A stretch of DNA of 34,011 nt from the NCBI RefSeq assembly GCF_014648555.1, contig NZ_BMRI01000004.1, positions 186,227 through 220,237 on the forward strand, read 5' to 3'. Each line of letters opens with the position of its first letter. Within the stretch, counting starts at the first letter, position 1. The translations under genes were made by a program, and so were the position numbers. A model generated the notes under the pieces. That model was not told the DNA's origin. It did no database searches and was given only the letters and a program-made list of their open reading frames with translations. Origin of the DNA: Kitasatospora griseola (GTDB taxonomy: Bacteria; Actinomycetota; Actinomycetes; Streptomycetales; Streptomycetaceae). This document shows, in pieces, positions 19,071-26,534 of the stretch.

Positions 19071-19901
19071 ATGCCGCTGCCCGAGGACGCCGCAGACCCG
19101 GCCCGGTTCTCCCCCGGTTCGCCGTCGGGGGCCAGCGAACTGCGCTGCCCGGCCTGCCGACGCGAGCACCGCTACGAGCCGCCGAGCCTGCCGTGCCCGT
19201 GCGGCGCGCAGTTGCGGGTGCCGCTGCTGCGCGGCGGGGTTCCGGTGCAGGTGCGGTTCCGCTCCTGGGAGGACTCCTGGGTGAGCATGCGATGTCCGCA
19301 CTGCGGCCGCAGCGACCAGTGGCCGCAGCCGGAGTTCACCTGCGACTGCGGGGCGACGGTCCGACTGCCGGTGGACCGGGCGCCGAAGCTGCAGAGCGCG
19401 GGCCCACGGGCGACCCGCCCGGCCGAGGCGGCCCGCCCGTACACCACGGCGGTGCCGCCGGTCGCCCCGCCGGACCCGCCGGCGGCGGGCTCGGGCCCGG
19501 CCCGGGTGCTGCGTCCGCCGTTCCGCCCGCAGCCGGTGCGCACCCCGCAGGACGCGGTGCTGACGGCGGCCCGCTACCTGCAGTGGCTGGGCTTCGAGGA
19601 CCTGGAGTTGACGCCCGGTCAGGAGCGCGACTCGACCACACTGCTGGGCGGGCAGCTGGTGGCCCGGGTGGACACCTGGACGGAGCCCGCCGACGTCAAG
19701 GCGGTGGAGTGCCTGTGGCTGGAGACGCTGCACAGCGAGCAGGTGGCGGCGGCGATGTTCACCGTCTCCGGTTTCTCCCGGCAGGCCACCGTACGCGGCG
19801 AGCAGCTGCTGGTCGCCCTGTTCACGCTGGACGCGGCGGGCATCCCGCAGCCCTCGAACGGCGCCGCCGAGGCCCTGATGGAGACCGGTTGGACGTCCTG
19901 A
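19071..19901 (+). CDS. Double zinc-ribbon protein with degenerate Mrr/restriction-endonuclease-like domain
   Basis: A 276-residue protein with two N-terminal zinc ribbons: CPAC...CPCG (C26/C29 with C42/C44) and CPHC...CDCG (C75/C78 with C91/C93). A Pro/Ala linker (about 105-155) and a C-terminal domain (about 158-276) follow. The C-terminal pattern LQWLGFEDLELTPG, LVARVDTW, VKAVECLW and FTVSGFSRQATVRGEQ resembles the Mrr-type restriction-endonuclease fold (the 'GF..A' strand-helix). The usual Q/E-x-K catalytic lysine is not evident at AVECLWLET, so the nuclease core may be inactive. ATG 19071 has GGTGA 6-10 nt upstream. It may bind nucleic acid; function unknown. Confidence 0.75.
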   Translation: MPLPEDAADPARFSPGSPSGASELRCPACRREHRYEPPSLPCPCGAQLRVPLLRGGVPVQVRFRSWEDSWVSMRCPHCGRSDQWPQPEFTCDCGATVRLPVDRAPKLQSAGPRATRPAEAARPYTTAVPPVAPPDPPAAGSGPARVLRPPFRPQPVRTPQDAVLTAARYLQWLGFEDLELTPGQERDSTTLLGGQLVARVDTWTEPADVKAVECLWLETLHSEQVAAAMFTVSGFSRQATVRGEQLLVALFTLDAAGIPQPSNGAAEALMETGWTS

Positions 19902-20066
19902 CGCGCCGTCACTCCACCGTCACCCGGAAGCGTTGATTCCGGATTTCCTCACGCTCGTGATCTGGTGCACAAGCTCCCGCGCGTGTTGAATTGCCGCCAC
20001 GACGCGGGCCCTTGGGGATTGGGGAGGGTCCGCCGGTCACTGCATGGCGCGCACAAGGAGGTGGCG

Positions 20067-20876
20067 TTGTCGGTGCACGGGACTGCCCCGGGGGGCATGG
20101 CGGACGTCGTCTGGCGACTACGGTCGCGGGGCTGCTGGCAGGAGGCCGCGGACCTGCTCCGCCCGCAGGCCGGCCGGGATCCGACGGCGGCGTTGCAGCG
20201 GGCCGAGCTGCTGATCGAGCAGTGCCTGTTCACCGCGGACCACTGGGAGCGCGCGGAGGACGCCCTGCGCCTGGCGGAAGCCTCGGTCGCGGGCACCGAG
20301 CATCGCGCGGCGGCCTCCTGCGCCCGCGGCTACCTGGCCTACGTGGCCAGCGTGCTGGGCCGCCGGGACCGGCTGGACGAGGCCCAGGCCGCGCTGGGCC
20401 GCACCTCGGCGCTGCTGCCGCCGAAGGCGCCGGGCCGGCCGCTGCTGGACTTCCGGCGCGGACTGGTCGCGGAGAATCTGCTGCACGACCCGGCGGCGGC
20501 GCACAGTGCGTACACCCGGGCGCACGAGGGCGCCCGGGAGCGCGGCGACGACCTGCTGCGCTCCTCGACCTGGTGCCACCTGGCGGGGCTGGCGCTGGCG
20601 GCGGGCGACCAGGAGCGGGCCCGGCAGGGTTTCGGAACCGCGCTGAAACTGCGTGAACAGCTCGGCTTCACGGTGGGGGTGGCGCCGGCGCTGGCCGCGT
20701 TGGCGGAGGTGTCGGAGCCGGCCGAGGCGGAGCGGCTGCGCGCCGAGGCGTCCCGGCTGGTGCAGGCGCTCGGCGGGGTCCCGGTCTGGCTGGCCCGGCG
20801 ACTGGGGAGGCTCCCGGAACAATCGCCCGCACCGGACGGCGGCACCGTGCACGACCCGCGGCACGGCATCAGCTAA
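20067..20876 (+). CDS. TPR-like helical-repeat protein
   Basis: An approximately 269-residue soluble protein of repeated helix pairs (ALQRAELLIEQCLFTADHWE, ERAEDALRLAEASVAG, DEAQAALGRTSALLPP, ERARQGFGTALKLREQLG) typical of tetratricopeptide-like solenoids. An extended Shine-Dalgarno AAGGAGG (20055-20061) decides the start region: TTG 20067 is 5 nt away and GTG 20073 is 11 nt away. Either is possible; the longer in-frame reading from 19965 is not supported. Its TAA stop is embedded in the iron box of the next gene. There is no catalytic motif, so it is presumably a protein-protein interaction module. Function unknown. Confidence 0.75.
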   Translation: MSVHGTAPGGMADVVWRLRSRGCWQEAADLLRPQAGRDPTAALQRAELLIEQCLFTADHWERAEDALRLAEASVAGTEHRAAASCARGYLAYVASVLGRRDRLDEAQAALGRTSALLPPKAPGRPLLDFRRGLVAENLLHDPAAAHSAYTRAHEGARERGDDLLRSSTWCHLAGLALAAGDQERARQGFGTALKLREQLGFTVGVAPALAALAEVSEPAEAERLRAEASRLVQALGGVPVWLARRLGRLPEQSPAPDGGTVHDPRHGIS

Positions 20877-20890
20877 GGTGAGCCTTACCT
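20874..20890 (+). promoter_or_regulatory. IdeR/DmdR1-type iron box
   Basis: TAAGGTGAGCCTTACCT is a near-palindrome matching the core AGGTTAGGCTAACCT of the actinobacterial iron box at 12 of 15 positions. It lies about 82 bp upstream of the FhuF-like gene and overlaps the TAA stop of the gene before it. Confidence 0.85.
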
Positions 20891-20971
20891 GTCCGGGGCG
20901 AGCAGTGGCCCGGACAGGCCCACCGCGCCGTGCCCGGGCCCCGCTCCCGGGGTACCACCCAGGGAGCCCGC

Positions 20972-21778
20972 GTGACCGCGCACCAGGTCGGCCAGTGCCC
21001 CCCGCCCGCCGCCACCGACTCCCGTCCCCTTCAAGGGAGTTGGCGGCGGCTGACCGAGCTCTTCCCGGATCTTCGGATCCATTCCGCCACCCCGCGCACC
21101 GACCCCGGCTGGACCACCGCCGCAGCCCTCGCCACCGATCCGGCCGCGCTCGACGCGACCATCGCCTTCGACGAACGCCTCGGCCTGAAGCTCTACGGCG
21201 CCCCCACCCGCCCGGACGTCACCGCCGGTTTCAGCCTGCACCGCTACGCCTGGCCGGTCGCCCTCGCCTTCACCCTGCCGTGGTTCCTGGAGCGCCGGGT
21301 CCCGGTCCTCCCGGTCGAGCAGCTCTCCATCAACCGCGCCGACGGCGAACTGACCGCCCGTCCGCTCGCCTTCCACTGCCTGCCGGACGACCCGGCGGCC
21401 TCCCACCCGGACGCCCTGGTCGCCCCGGACCGCCCGGCGCTCGACACCGCGCTGCGCGCCGCGCTCGCCGACCATCTCGCGCCGGTGCTCGACGCCTTCC
21501 GCCCCCGCGTGCGACGCGGCCCGCGCACCCTCTGGGCACTCGCCACCGACGACGTGGTGGACGGCCTCTGGTACCTCTCCACTCTGCTCGACGAGGAGCC
21601 CCGGGCGGTCGCCGAACTGACCGCGCTCCTGCCGGGCGACGCCTCGTCGGCCCCGTTCGTGGGCGCGCCGGGCTTCCGCGAGGAGGGCGGGCACCGGACC
21701 AGGACCAGGGTCAGCTGCTGCCTGTTCTACACGGTCCGGCCGACCGAACCGTGCTTCAGCTGCCCCCGCGGCAAATAG
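20972..21778 (+). CDS. FhuF-like (2Fe-2S) ferric-siderophore reductase
   Basis: A 268-residue cytoplasmic protein ending in the FhuF-type iron-sulfur motif C-C-x10-C-x2-C (C249, C250, C261, C264; local sequence SCCLFYTVRPTEPCFSCP). In FhuF and actinobacterial relatives this unusual pattern binds a [2Fe-2S] cluster used to reduce ferric hydroxamate siderophores after uptake. GTG 20972 is set by AGGGAG (20961-20966) 5 nt upstream. The iron box predicts expression under iron starvation. No siderophore synthesis or ABC uptake gene is adjacent, so it acts on siderophores handled elsewhere. A single gene; no terminator was recognised, and an AT-rich stretch follows. Confidence 0.88.
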   Translation: MTAHQVGQCPPPAATDSRPLQGSWRRLTELFPDLRIHSATPRTDPGWTTAAALATDPAALDATIAFDERLGLKLYGAPTRPDVTAGFSLHRYAWPVALAFTLPWFLERRVPVLPVEQLSINRADGELTARPLAFHCLPDDPAASHPDALVAPDRPALDTALRAALADHLAPVLDAFRPRVRRGPRTLWALATDDVVDGLWYLSTLLDEEPRAVAELTALLPGDASSAPFVGAPGFREEGGHRTRTRVSCCLFYTVRPTEPCFSCPRGK

Positions 21779-21912
21779 ATCTGACAATCCGTTGATGTAA
21801 TTCCGAAATTCCCCCCTAATAGTGTATTGCTCGCGATCCGGCCATGTTTCGACGCATTTCTCCGCCATGATGGTCCCCCCATCAAACGCGAAGAGCGAGG
21901 CTTGATCAGGTC

Positions 21913-22905
21913 ATGAGACTGTCGGACATACCGCTGGGCTGGGTCGTCGCCGGCACGGCCGCCCTGGTGGCCGCCGTCGCCCTGCTGGCCTTCGCCCGCA
22001 GCCGCTCGGCCGCAGCCACCAACAACGGCGCTTCGGATTCCTGGGAACGCGCCGAGGAACGCCGCCGCCGCACCGAGAGCCTCTACGGCGGCGCCTCCTA
22101 CCTCCTGCTGTTCTGCTGCGCCGCGGTCGCCGCCGCGCTCTCCTTCCACGGACTGGTCGGCTTCGGCGTCCAGAACCTCGGCCTCTCCGGCGGCTGGGAG
22201 TACCTGGTCCCGTTCGGCCTCGACGGCGCCGCGATGTTCTGCTCCGTCCTCGCCGTCCGCGAGGCCAGCCACGGCGACGCGGCACTCGGCTCCCGCCTGC
22301 TGGTGTGGCTGTTCGCCGCCGCCTCGGCGTGGTTCAACTGGGTGCACGCCCCCCGCGGCTTCGGCCACGACGGCGCACCGCAGTTCTTCGCCGGCATGTC
22401 GCTCTCGGCCGCCGTCCTGTTCGACCGCGCCCTGAAGCAGACCCGGGTCGCCGCCCTGCGCGAGCAGGGACTCGTCCCGCGACCGCTGCCGCAGATCCGC
22501 GTGGTCCGCTGGCTGCGCGCCCCGCGCGAGACCTACGCCGCGTGGTCGCTGATGCTCCTCGAAGGCGTCCGCACCCTGGACGAGGCCGTCGAGGAGGTCC
22601 GCGACGACAAGCGCACCGCGGCGGAGAACCGGGAGCGCCGCAGGATGGCCTCCCGCCGGGAACGCGCCGAGATCCGCGCCATCGGCCGCCAGCCCGGCAG
22701 CAGCTGGCGCACCCGCCACACCCGCCAACTCGAACCCGCCCCTGCCCCCACCACCTCCACGGAGCCCGCCATAGCCCCCGCCGGCCTCCCCGCCACCCCG
22801 GCCCACCGCAGCATCGACCTCACCCCGGACGAGGACACCACCACCATGCCGCGACTCGCTTCGCTCGAACAGAAGCTCAAGGACCTGGAACAGCAATTCG
22901 GGTGA
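21913..22905 (+). CDS. DUF2637 (SpdB-like) membrane protein
   Basis: A 330-residue protein with four to five hydrophobic segments in the first half (about 8-28, 59-83, 93-115, 127-146, 158-172). A basic cytoplasmic region follows (ENRERRRMASRRERAEIRAI), then a Pro/Thr-rich linker and a short C-terminal coiled-coil-like end (LEQKLKDLEQQFG). The membrane part matches DUF2637, a family shared by Streptomyces chromosomes and by spread (Spd) proteins of conjugative plasmids. No transfer genes are present here, so a conjugation role is not supported. The 134-bp upstream gap is visibly AT-rich for this genome and probably holds the promoter. ATG 21913 has only a weak AGG upstream. Confidence 0.82.
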   Translation: MRLSDIPLGWVVAGTAALVAAVALLAFARSRSAAATNNGASDSWERAEERRRRTESLYGGASYLLLFCCAAVAAALSFHGLVGFGVQNLGLSGGWEYLVPFGLDGAAMFCSVLAVREASHGDAALGSRLLVWLFAAASAWFNWVHAPRGFGHDGAPQFFAGMSLSAAVLFDRALKQTRVAALREQGLVPRPLPQIRVVRWLRAPRETYAAWSLMLLEGVRTLDEAVEEVRDDKRTAAENRERRRMASRRERAEIRAIGRQPGSSWRTRHTRQLEPAPAPTTSTEPAIAPAGLPATPAHRSIDLTPDEDTTTMPRLASLEQKLKDLEQQFG

Positions 22906-22907
22906 AT

Positions 22908-23100
22908 ATTCAGGGGCTCGGGGAACGGCGAGGTCCTGTTGCCGGCGGCCGGAGACAGCGGTTGGCCATGGCTGCGGCGGGCCTCAGAACAGGAACCCGA
23001 AACGGCGGAACGCAAAGCGCCCTGCTGACCCTCCGCAGACACGACCCCGCCGTTCCCCGGGCCCCTGAATTCGCACCCCCGAGCCCCTGGTTTCGCGCCC
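22908..23100. repeat. Intergenic inverted repeat plus 22-bp tandem copy
   Basis: A 23-bp arm (22908-22930) pairs with 23048-23070, the single non-match being a G-U-compatible pair (22918/23060), across about 117 nt. Weaker similarity continues inward for another 15-20 bp. The right arm's distal part (23055-23078) is repeated directly at 23077-23100 with about four mismatches. The shared core is CAGGGGCTCGGGG or its complement. It begins 2 nt after the DUF2637 stop and ends just before the converging phosphatase stop, so it may double as a terminator. I see no ORF inside it. Confidence 0.75.
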
Positions 23101-23107
23101 ACCTGCG

Positions 23108-25300
23108 CTAGCTGCTGAGCTCGAACCACATCCGTTTGCCCGAGCCGCGGGGCTCCACGCCCCAGGCGTCCGCGAGCCCCTCGACGAGCATCAACCCCCG
23201 GCCGGAGGAGGCCTGTTCGCCCGGGGTGCGGCGGGTCGGCCAGAGGTCGCTCTCGTCCTCGACCTCGACGCGGAGGCGGGCCCGCCCGCTCTCCTGGTAG
23301 AGCCGGGCCGTGAACATCGCGTCCCGGTCGGTGTGCCGGATCGCGTTGGTGACGAGTTCGGAGGACAACAGCTCGGCGGTGTCGATGAGTTCGGGCACTC
23401 CCCAACGACGCAGCGCGTCCCGGAGCTCGGCCCGGAGCTCGGAGATCCGGGCCAGGTCCGCCTGTCCGATCCGGCGGCGCAGCTGCTGCGCGGCGCGCCC
23501 GCCCGCGGGCCCGTCCCAGCGCAGCAGCAGGAGCGCGATGTCGTCCTCGCGTTCGCTGGTGTCGGCGGCCTGCGAGGCGATCCGGTCGGCGAGTTCCTCC
23601 AGTGGTTCGCGGGGGGATTCGCCGACCGCGGCGAGGTGTTCGGAGACGGTCTCGCAGAGGCGGCCGAAGCCGGTGTCGAGGTCCATGTCGCGGGCCTCGA
23701 CCAGGCCGTCGGTGAACAGCAGCACGGTCTCGCCGGGGTCGAGGCTGAACCGCGTCACCCGGTACTCCTCGTCGGGCGCGACGCCGAGCGGCAGCCCGCC
23801 CGCCACCGGAACGGGATGCGCGGTGCCGTCGGCGCGGCGGACCACCGGGTCGAGGTGGCCGGCCCGGACGGCGTAGACCACGCCGTAGTCGACGTTGACT
23901 TCGGCGTAGGTGCAGGTCGCGAAGTGGTCGGTGTCGAGGTCGGCGAGGAACCGGGAGGCGCGGGCCATCACGGCGGCGGGCGGGTGGCCCTCCGCGGCGT
24001 AGGCGCGCAGCGCGATGCGGAGTTGGCCCATGATGCCGGCGGCGTGCACGTCGTGGCCCTGGACGTCGCCGATGACCAGGCCGACGTGGCCGCCGGGCAG
24101 CGGCACGACGTCGTACCAGTCGCCGCCGATCTGCAGGCCGGAGCCGGCGGCGAGGTAGCGGACGGCGGTGGTGACGCCGGGCACGGCGGGGACGGTGCGG
24201 GGCAGCATGACGCGTTGCAGGCCGGCGGCGAGTTCGTGCTCGGCGTCGTGCAGGCGGGCCCGGGCGAGGGACTGGGCTACGAGTCCGCCGAGAGTGGAGA
24301 GCAGGGTGCGTTCGTCGGCGTCGAGTTCGCGGTCGTCGTCGAAGGAGACCACGCAGACGCCGGTGGGGCGGCCACTGGCGACCAGCGGGAGGAACGCCCA
24401 GGAGGAGCGCCCGCTGCTCTCGGCCCAGTCCCAGGCGTCGGGGTAGCGCTCGCGGTACTCCTCGCGGCTGGAGACGAAGATCGGTGTGCGCTGGCGGACG
24501 GCCTCGGCGGCGGGGTGGGTGGGGGCGAGCGGGATCCGGTCGAACTGGTCGCTGAGCGTGCTGCGGTAGCCGCTGGAGCCGAGCAGGGCGATCCGGCCGC
24601 CTTCGAGCGAGGCGAGGGCGAGGCCGTCGGGGCCGAGGCCGGGCAGCGGGAGTTCGGTGAAGACCCGGGCGACGTCGCGGACGGTGACGGCTTCGGAGAG
24701 GGCGCGGGCGGCTTCCTTGATGAACCGGGAGCGTTCCTCGCGCAGCACGGCGAGCTCGTCGGCGCGTTCGCGCTTGTGGAGTTCGACGGTGGCGTCCCAG
24801 ACGAAGCCGACCATCCGGGAGGGGCGGCCGAAGGCGTCGGCGAGGACGCGGCCGCGGAAGCGCACGGCGTGCAGTTCGCCGTTGGGGAAGACGGTGCGGT
24901 AGTAGGCGCCGCACTGGCCGAGTTCGGCGACGGCGCGTTCGACCCGGCGGCGCACCACGGGGGCGTCCTCGGGGTGCAGCAGGGCGAGGAAGGAGCCGGA
25001 GGTGCGGTCGAAGCTCTGGCCGGCCAGGCCGAGGATCGTGCAGGCGCGCCGGTCGCCGACCAGGGTGTCGCGGCGGATGTCCCAGTCGAAGGAGCCGATG
25101 CCGTTGGCGGCCATCGCCGGTTCGAGCCACTCGGGGGTGGAGTCGCCGGTGCGGGTGGGCAGGCCGCGGGCGGTGGACGGCACGGCGCGGCCGGCGGCGG
25201 TGCGCAGCGGCTTCGCGGGGGTGCTGTTCCGGGTGGCCTGGGTGGCCTGGGCGGGCGGGGTGCGGCGGGCGGGCCCAGGCGCCTCGGGCTCGGTGGCCAT
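23108..25300 (-). CDS. PAS-GAF-PP2C(SpoIIE)-HATPase serine phosphatase/anti-sigma regulator
   Basis: A 730-residue cytoplasmic multidomain regulator. It has a PAS domain (about 64-175), a GAF domain (about 190-350), and a SpoIIE/PP2C phosphatase (about 380-595) with metal-binding Asp motifs GGDWYD (392-397), GDVQGHD (411-417), FTDGLVEARD (529-538) and REDDIALL (584-591). A GHKL ATPase (about 615-728) follows with N-box ELVTNAIRH (648-656) and G2 box SSGRGLMLV. It can therefore in principle both dephosphorylate an anti-anti-sigma factor and act as its kinase/anti-sigma. ATG 25300 has GGAG 6 nt upstream; the open frame continues 5' without coding support. The C-terminal domain closely resembles the protein at 25550-26068. 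No anti-anti-sigma or sigma gene is adjacent. Confidence 0.93.
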   Translation of the reverse strand: MATEPEAPGPARRTPPAQATQATRNSTPAKPLRTAAGRAVPSTARGLPTRTGDSTPEWLEPAMAANGIGSFDWDIRRDTLVGDRRACTILGLAGQSFDRTSGSFLALLHPEDAPVVRRRVERAVAELGQCGAYYRTVFPNGELHAVRFRGRVLADAFGRPSRMVGFVWDATVELHKRERADELAVLREERSRFIKEAARALSEAVTVRDVARVFTELPLPGLGPDGLALASLEGGRIALLGSSGYRSTLSDQFDRIPLAPTHPAAEAVRQRTPIFVSSREEYRERYPDAWDWAESSGRSSWAFLPLVASGRPTGVCVVSFDDDRELDADERTLLSTLGGLVAQSLARARLHDAEHELAAGLQRVMLPRTVPAVPGVTTAVRYLAAGSGLQIGGDWYDVVPLPGGHVGLVIGDVQGHDVHAAGIMGQLRIALRAYAAEGHPPAAVMARASRFLADLDTDHFATCTYAEVNVDYGVVYAVRAGHLDPVVRRADGTAHPVPVAGGLPLGVAPDEEYRVTRFSLDPGETVLLFTDGLVEARDMDLDTGFGRLCETVSEHLAAVGESPREPLEELADRIASQAADTSEREDDIALLLLRWDGPAGGRAAQQLRRRIGQADLARISELRAELRDALRRWGVPELIDTAELLSSELVTNAIRHTDRDAMFTARLYQESGRARLRVEVEDESDLWPTRRTPGEQASSGRGLMLVEGLADAWGVEPRGSGKRMWFELSS

Positions 25301-25379
25301 GCTTCTCCTGCCGGTGCCTTGCCTGGCGGCCGCTGGATATCCGTGTCCCCTGCTGGGCCGGCCGGACCGCGATGGTTGC

Positions 25380-25397
25380 GTGTGCCTGCTGGCACAC
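25380..25397. promoter_or_regulatory. Perfect palindrome upstream of the phosphatase gene
   Basis: GTGTGCC-TGCT-GGCACAC (7-bp arms, 4-nt spacer) lies 80-97 nt upstream of the phosphatase start. It has the size and symmetry of an operator or a 5'-UTR hairpin. The cognate regulator is unknown. Confidence 0.4.
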
Positions 25398-25522
25398 ATT
25401 CTCACTACCCTCTCGTATGTTCGGCAAGGCGGCAATGCCGGTGACCCGGACGGTACTGATCGCATACGATCCCGCCCGGGACATTCACTCGAACGGCCCT
25501 CTCGGGTGGCCGGTCCGGAATT

Positions 25523-25542
25523 CGCCCCACCGGTTCGGGGCG
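25523..25542 (-). terminator. Weak hairpin after the anti-sigma ATPase gene
   Basis: CGCCCC and GGGGCG form a 6-bp stem with an 8-nt loop, ending 8 nt past the stop codon at 25550. It may stop transcription before the phosphatase gene, but it is short. Confidence 0.35.
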
Positions 25543-25549
25543 GGCCCGC

Positions 25550-26068
25550 TCAGAGCGCGGACAGCTCGAACCAGGTGACTTTTCCGTCCCCGCGCAGTTG
25601 CACTCCCCAGTCGTCGGCGAGCGCCTCGACCAGCAGCAGGCCGCGCCCGGAGGTGGCGTCCTCGTTCGGGTGGCGGCGGCCGGGGAGCCGGCTGGTGCGG
25701 TCGTGCACCTCGATCCGCAGGCGCTGTTCGTCGGTGAGCCGGGCGTCGAACTCGGCGCCCTTGCCGGTGTGCACGAGCGCGTTGGTGACCAGTTCGGACG
25801 TCAGCAGCTCGGCGGTGTCGGCAAGTTCCGGCACACCCCAGTGGTCGAGCGCGGCCCGCAGGCGGCGTCGGACGGTGCCGACGGCGGGCAGGTCCGCCGC
25901 TTCCAGGGAGGCGTGCAGCCGGCGGTGCAGGGCGCACTCCGGTTGGCGCGCCGGGGCCGCGCTCTGCGGCTGTGGCTGCGGCTTCGACTGCATGGGTGCG
26001 GGCCCCTGGTCGAGCTGCTCCCGGCGCGAGGCCGAGCGCTGCCGCGGGAACCTTGCCTGACCGTCCAT
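25550..26068 (-). CDS. Stand-alone GHKL ATPase, anti-sigma/RsbW-like
   Basis: A 172-residue protein: a basic/Gln-Pro-rich N-terminus (1-50) followed by one HATPase domain with N-box SELVTNALVH, an acidic VHDRTS segment and G2 box TSGRGLLLVEAL. Relatives of this kind phosphorylate anti-anti-sigma factors or bind sigma factors. Many stretches match the C-terminus of the phosphatase downstream (PEL.DTAELL.SELVTNA, GRGL.LVE.LAD.WGV, WFELS), indicating duplication. ATG 26068 is chosen although the site (GACGAAG) is weak. It lies 8 nt after a candidate small gene on the same strand. Partner proteins are not identifiable here. Confidence 0.88.
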   Translation of the reverse strand: MDGQARFPRQRSASRREQLDQGPAPMQSKPQPQPQSAAPARQPECALHRRLHASLEAADLPAVGTVRRRLRAALDHWGVPELADTAELLTSELVTNALVHTGKGAEFDARLTDEQRLRIEVHDRTSRLPGRRHPNEDATSGRGLLLVEALADDWGVQLRGDGKVTWFELSAL

Positions 26069-26076
26069 CAACTTCG

Positions 26077-26361
26077 TCAGCCCCCGCCCTCGTTCCGGAC
26101 GGCCGCTCCGGTCCCCCACCGGTTCGGCGGCCACTTCTGGTCATCCTCATGCCCACTCGGCGGCGTTTGCAACAGTGATCCGGCCCTACGCCCGTGGTGA
26201 ACGGTGCGCAAGGGCGTGCGCGGGCACGCGGGTGAGCCGGGGCGCCCGCCCTGGTCGGGGGCTCCGGCGAAAGCTTTCTCCAGGCAGGCGGCGACGACGG
26301 CGACCCGGTGGCCGAAACCCTCGCCCGGTCCGATGATCGCCTCCGCCGACCACTCCCTCAC
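26077..26361 (-). CDS. Candidate small gene, hypothetical protein
   Basis: A 94-codon frame starting at GTG 26361 with GGGGAGAAGAT before it, an excellent Shine-Dalgarno at about 5 nt. The first 40 codons have strongly G/C-rich third positions and encode MREWSAEAIIGPGEGFGH followed by a short hydrophobic helix (VAVVAACLEKAFAG). The rest has poorer codon use and no recognisable motif. Its stop is 8 nt before the anti-sigma ATPase start, so the two would form an operon. No family was recognised. It could be a small partner of the ATPase, or the first half could be a decayed or frameshifted gene. Confidence 0.5.
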   Translation of the reverse strand: MREWSAEAIIGPGEGFGHRVAVVAACLEKAFAGAPDQGGRPGSPACPRTPLRTVHHGRRAGSLLQTPPSGHEDDQKWPPNRWGTGAAVRNEGGG

Positions 26362-26472
26362 ATCTTCTCCCCGCTCCTTCCACACCCCTTCCGTGCGCCT
26401 GCCGGGCGTCCCGGGCCTGCGGCCGGACGCTGGACATGACGGGCGGCCGCGGGTTCAATGGGGCCCACGCGT

Positions 26473-26488
26473 TTGAACGTCGTTCTAA
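26473..26488. promoter_or_regulatory. TetR-style palindromic operator upstream of the urease-like operon
   Basis: GAACG-T-CGTTC (26475-26485) is a perfect 5+1+5 palindrome inside TTTGAACGTCGTTCTAA; after one mismatched pair on each side, two further pairs match. Such GAACG/CGTTC centres are typical of TetR-family operators. It lies about 50 bp upstream of the GTG start. No TetR gene is in the window. The rest of the 466-bp gap 26069-26534 holds only the candidate small gene. Confidence 0.5.
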
Positions 26489-26534
26489 ACTCTTCACCGA
26501 CCACCCTCCGCCCACCCCCGACGAGCGAGGCACC

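Noticed and set aside
21913..22905. Integrated conjugative element suggested by the SpdB-like gene
   Set aside because: No integrase, tra gene, replication gene or attachment repeat is visible nearby.
22908..23070. Miniature inverted-repeat transposable element
   Set aside because: The arms fit the size, but the flanks show no target-site duplication and no transposase copy is in the window; a terminator or dispersed intergenic repeat is simpler.
26167..26172. Second Nur site near the urease-like operon
   Set aside because: Only one TTGCAA half-site; no second half at 5-nt spacing.
26204..26476. Possible plus-strand small gene before the urease-like operon
   Set aside because: No ribosome site, poor coding character, and it overlaps the better-supported minus-strand small gene and the operator.
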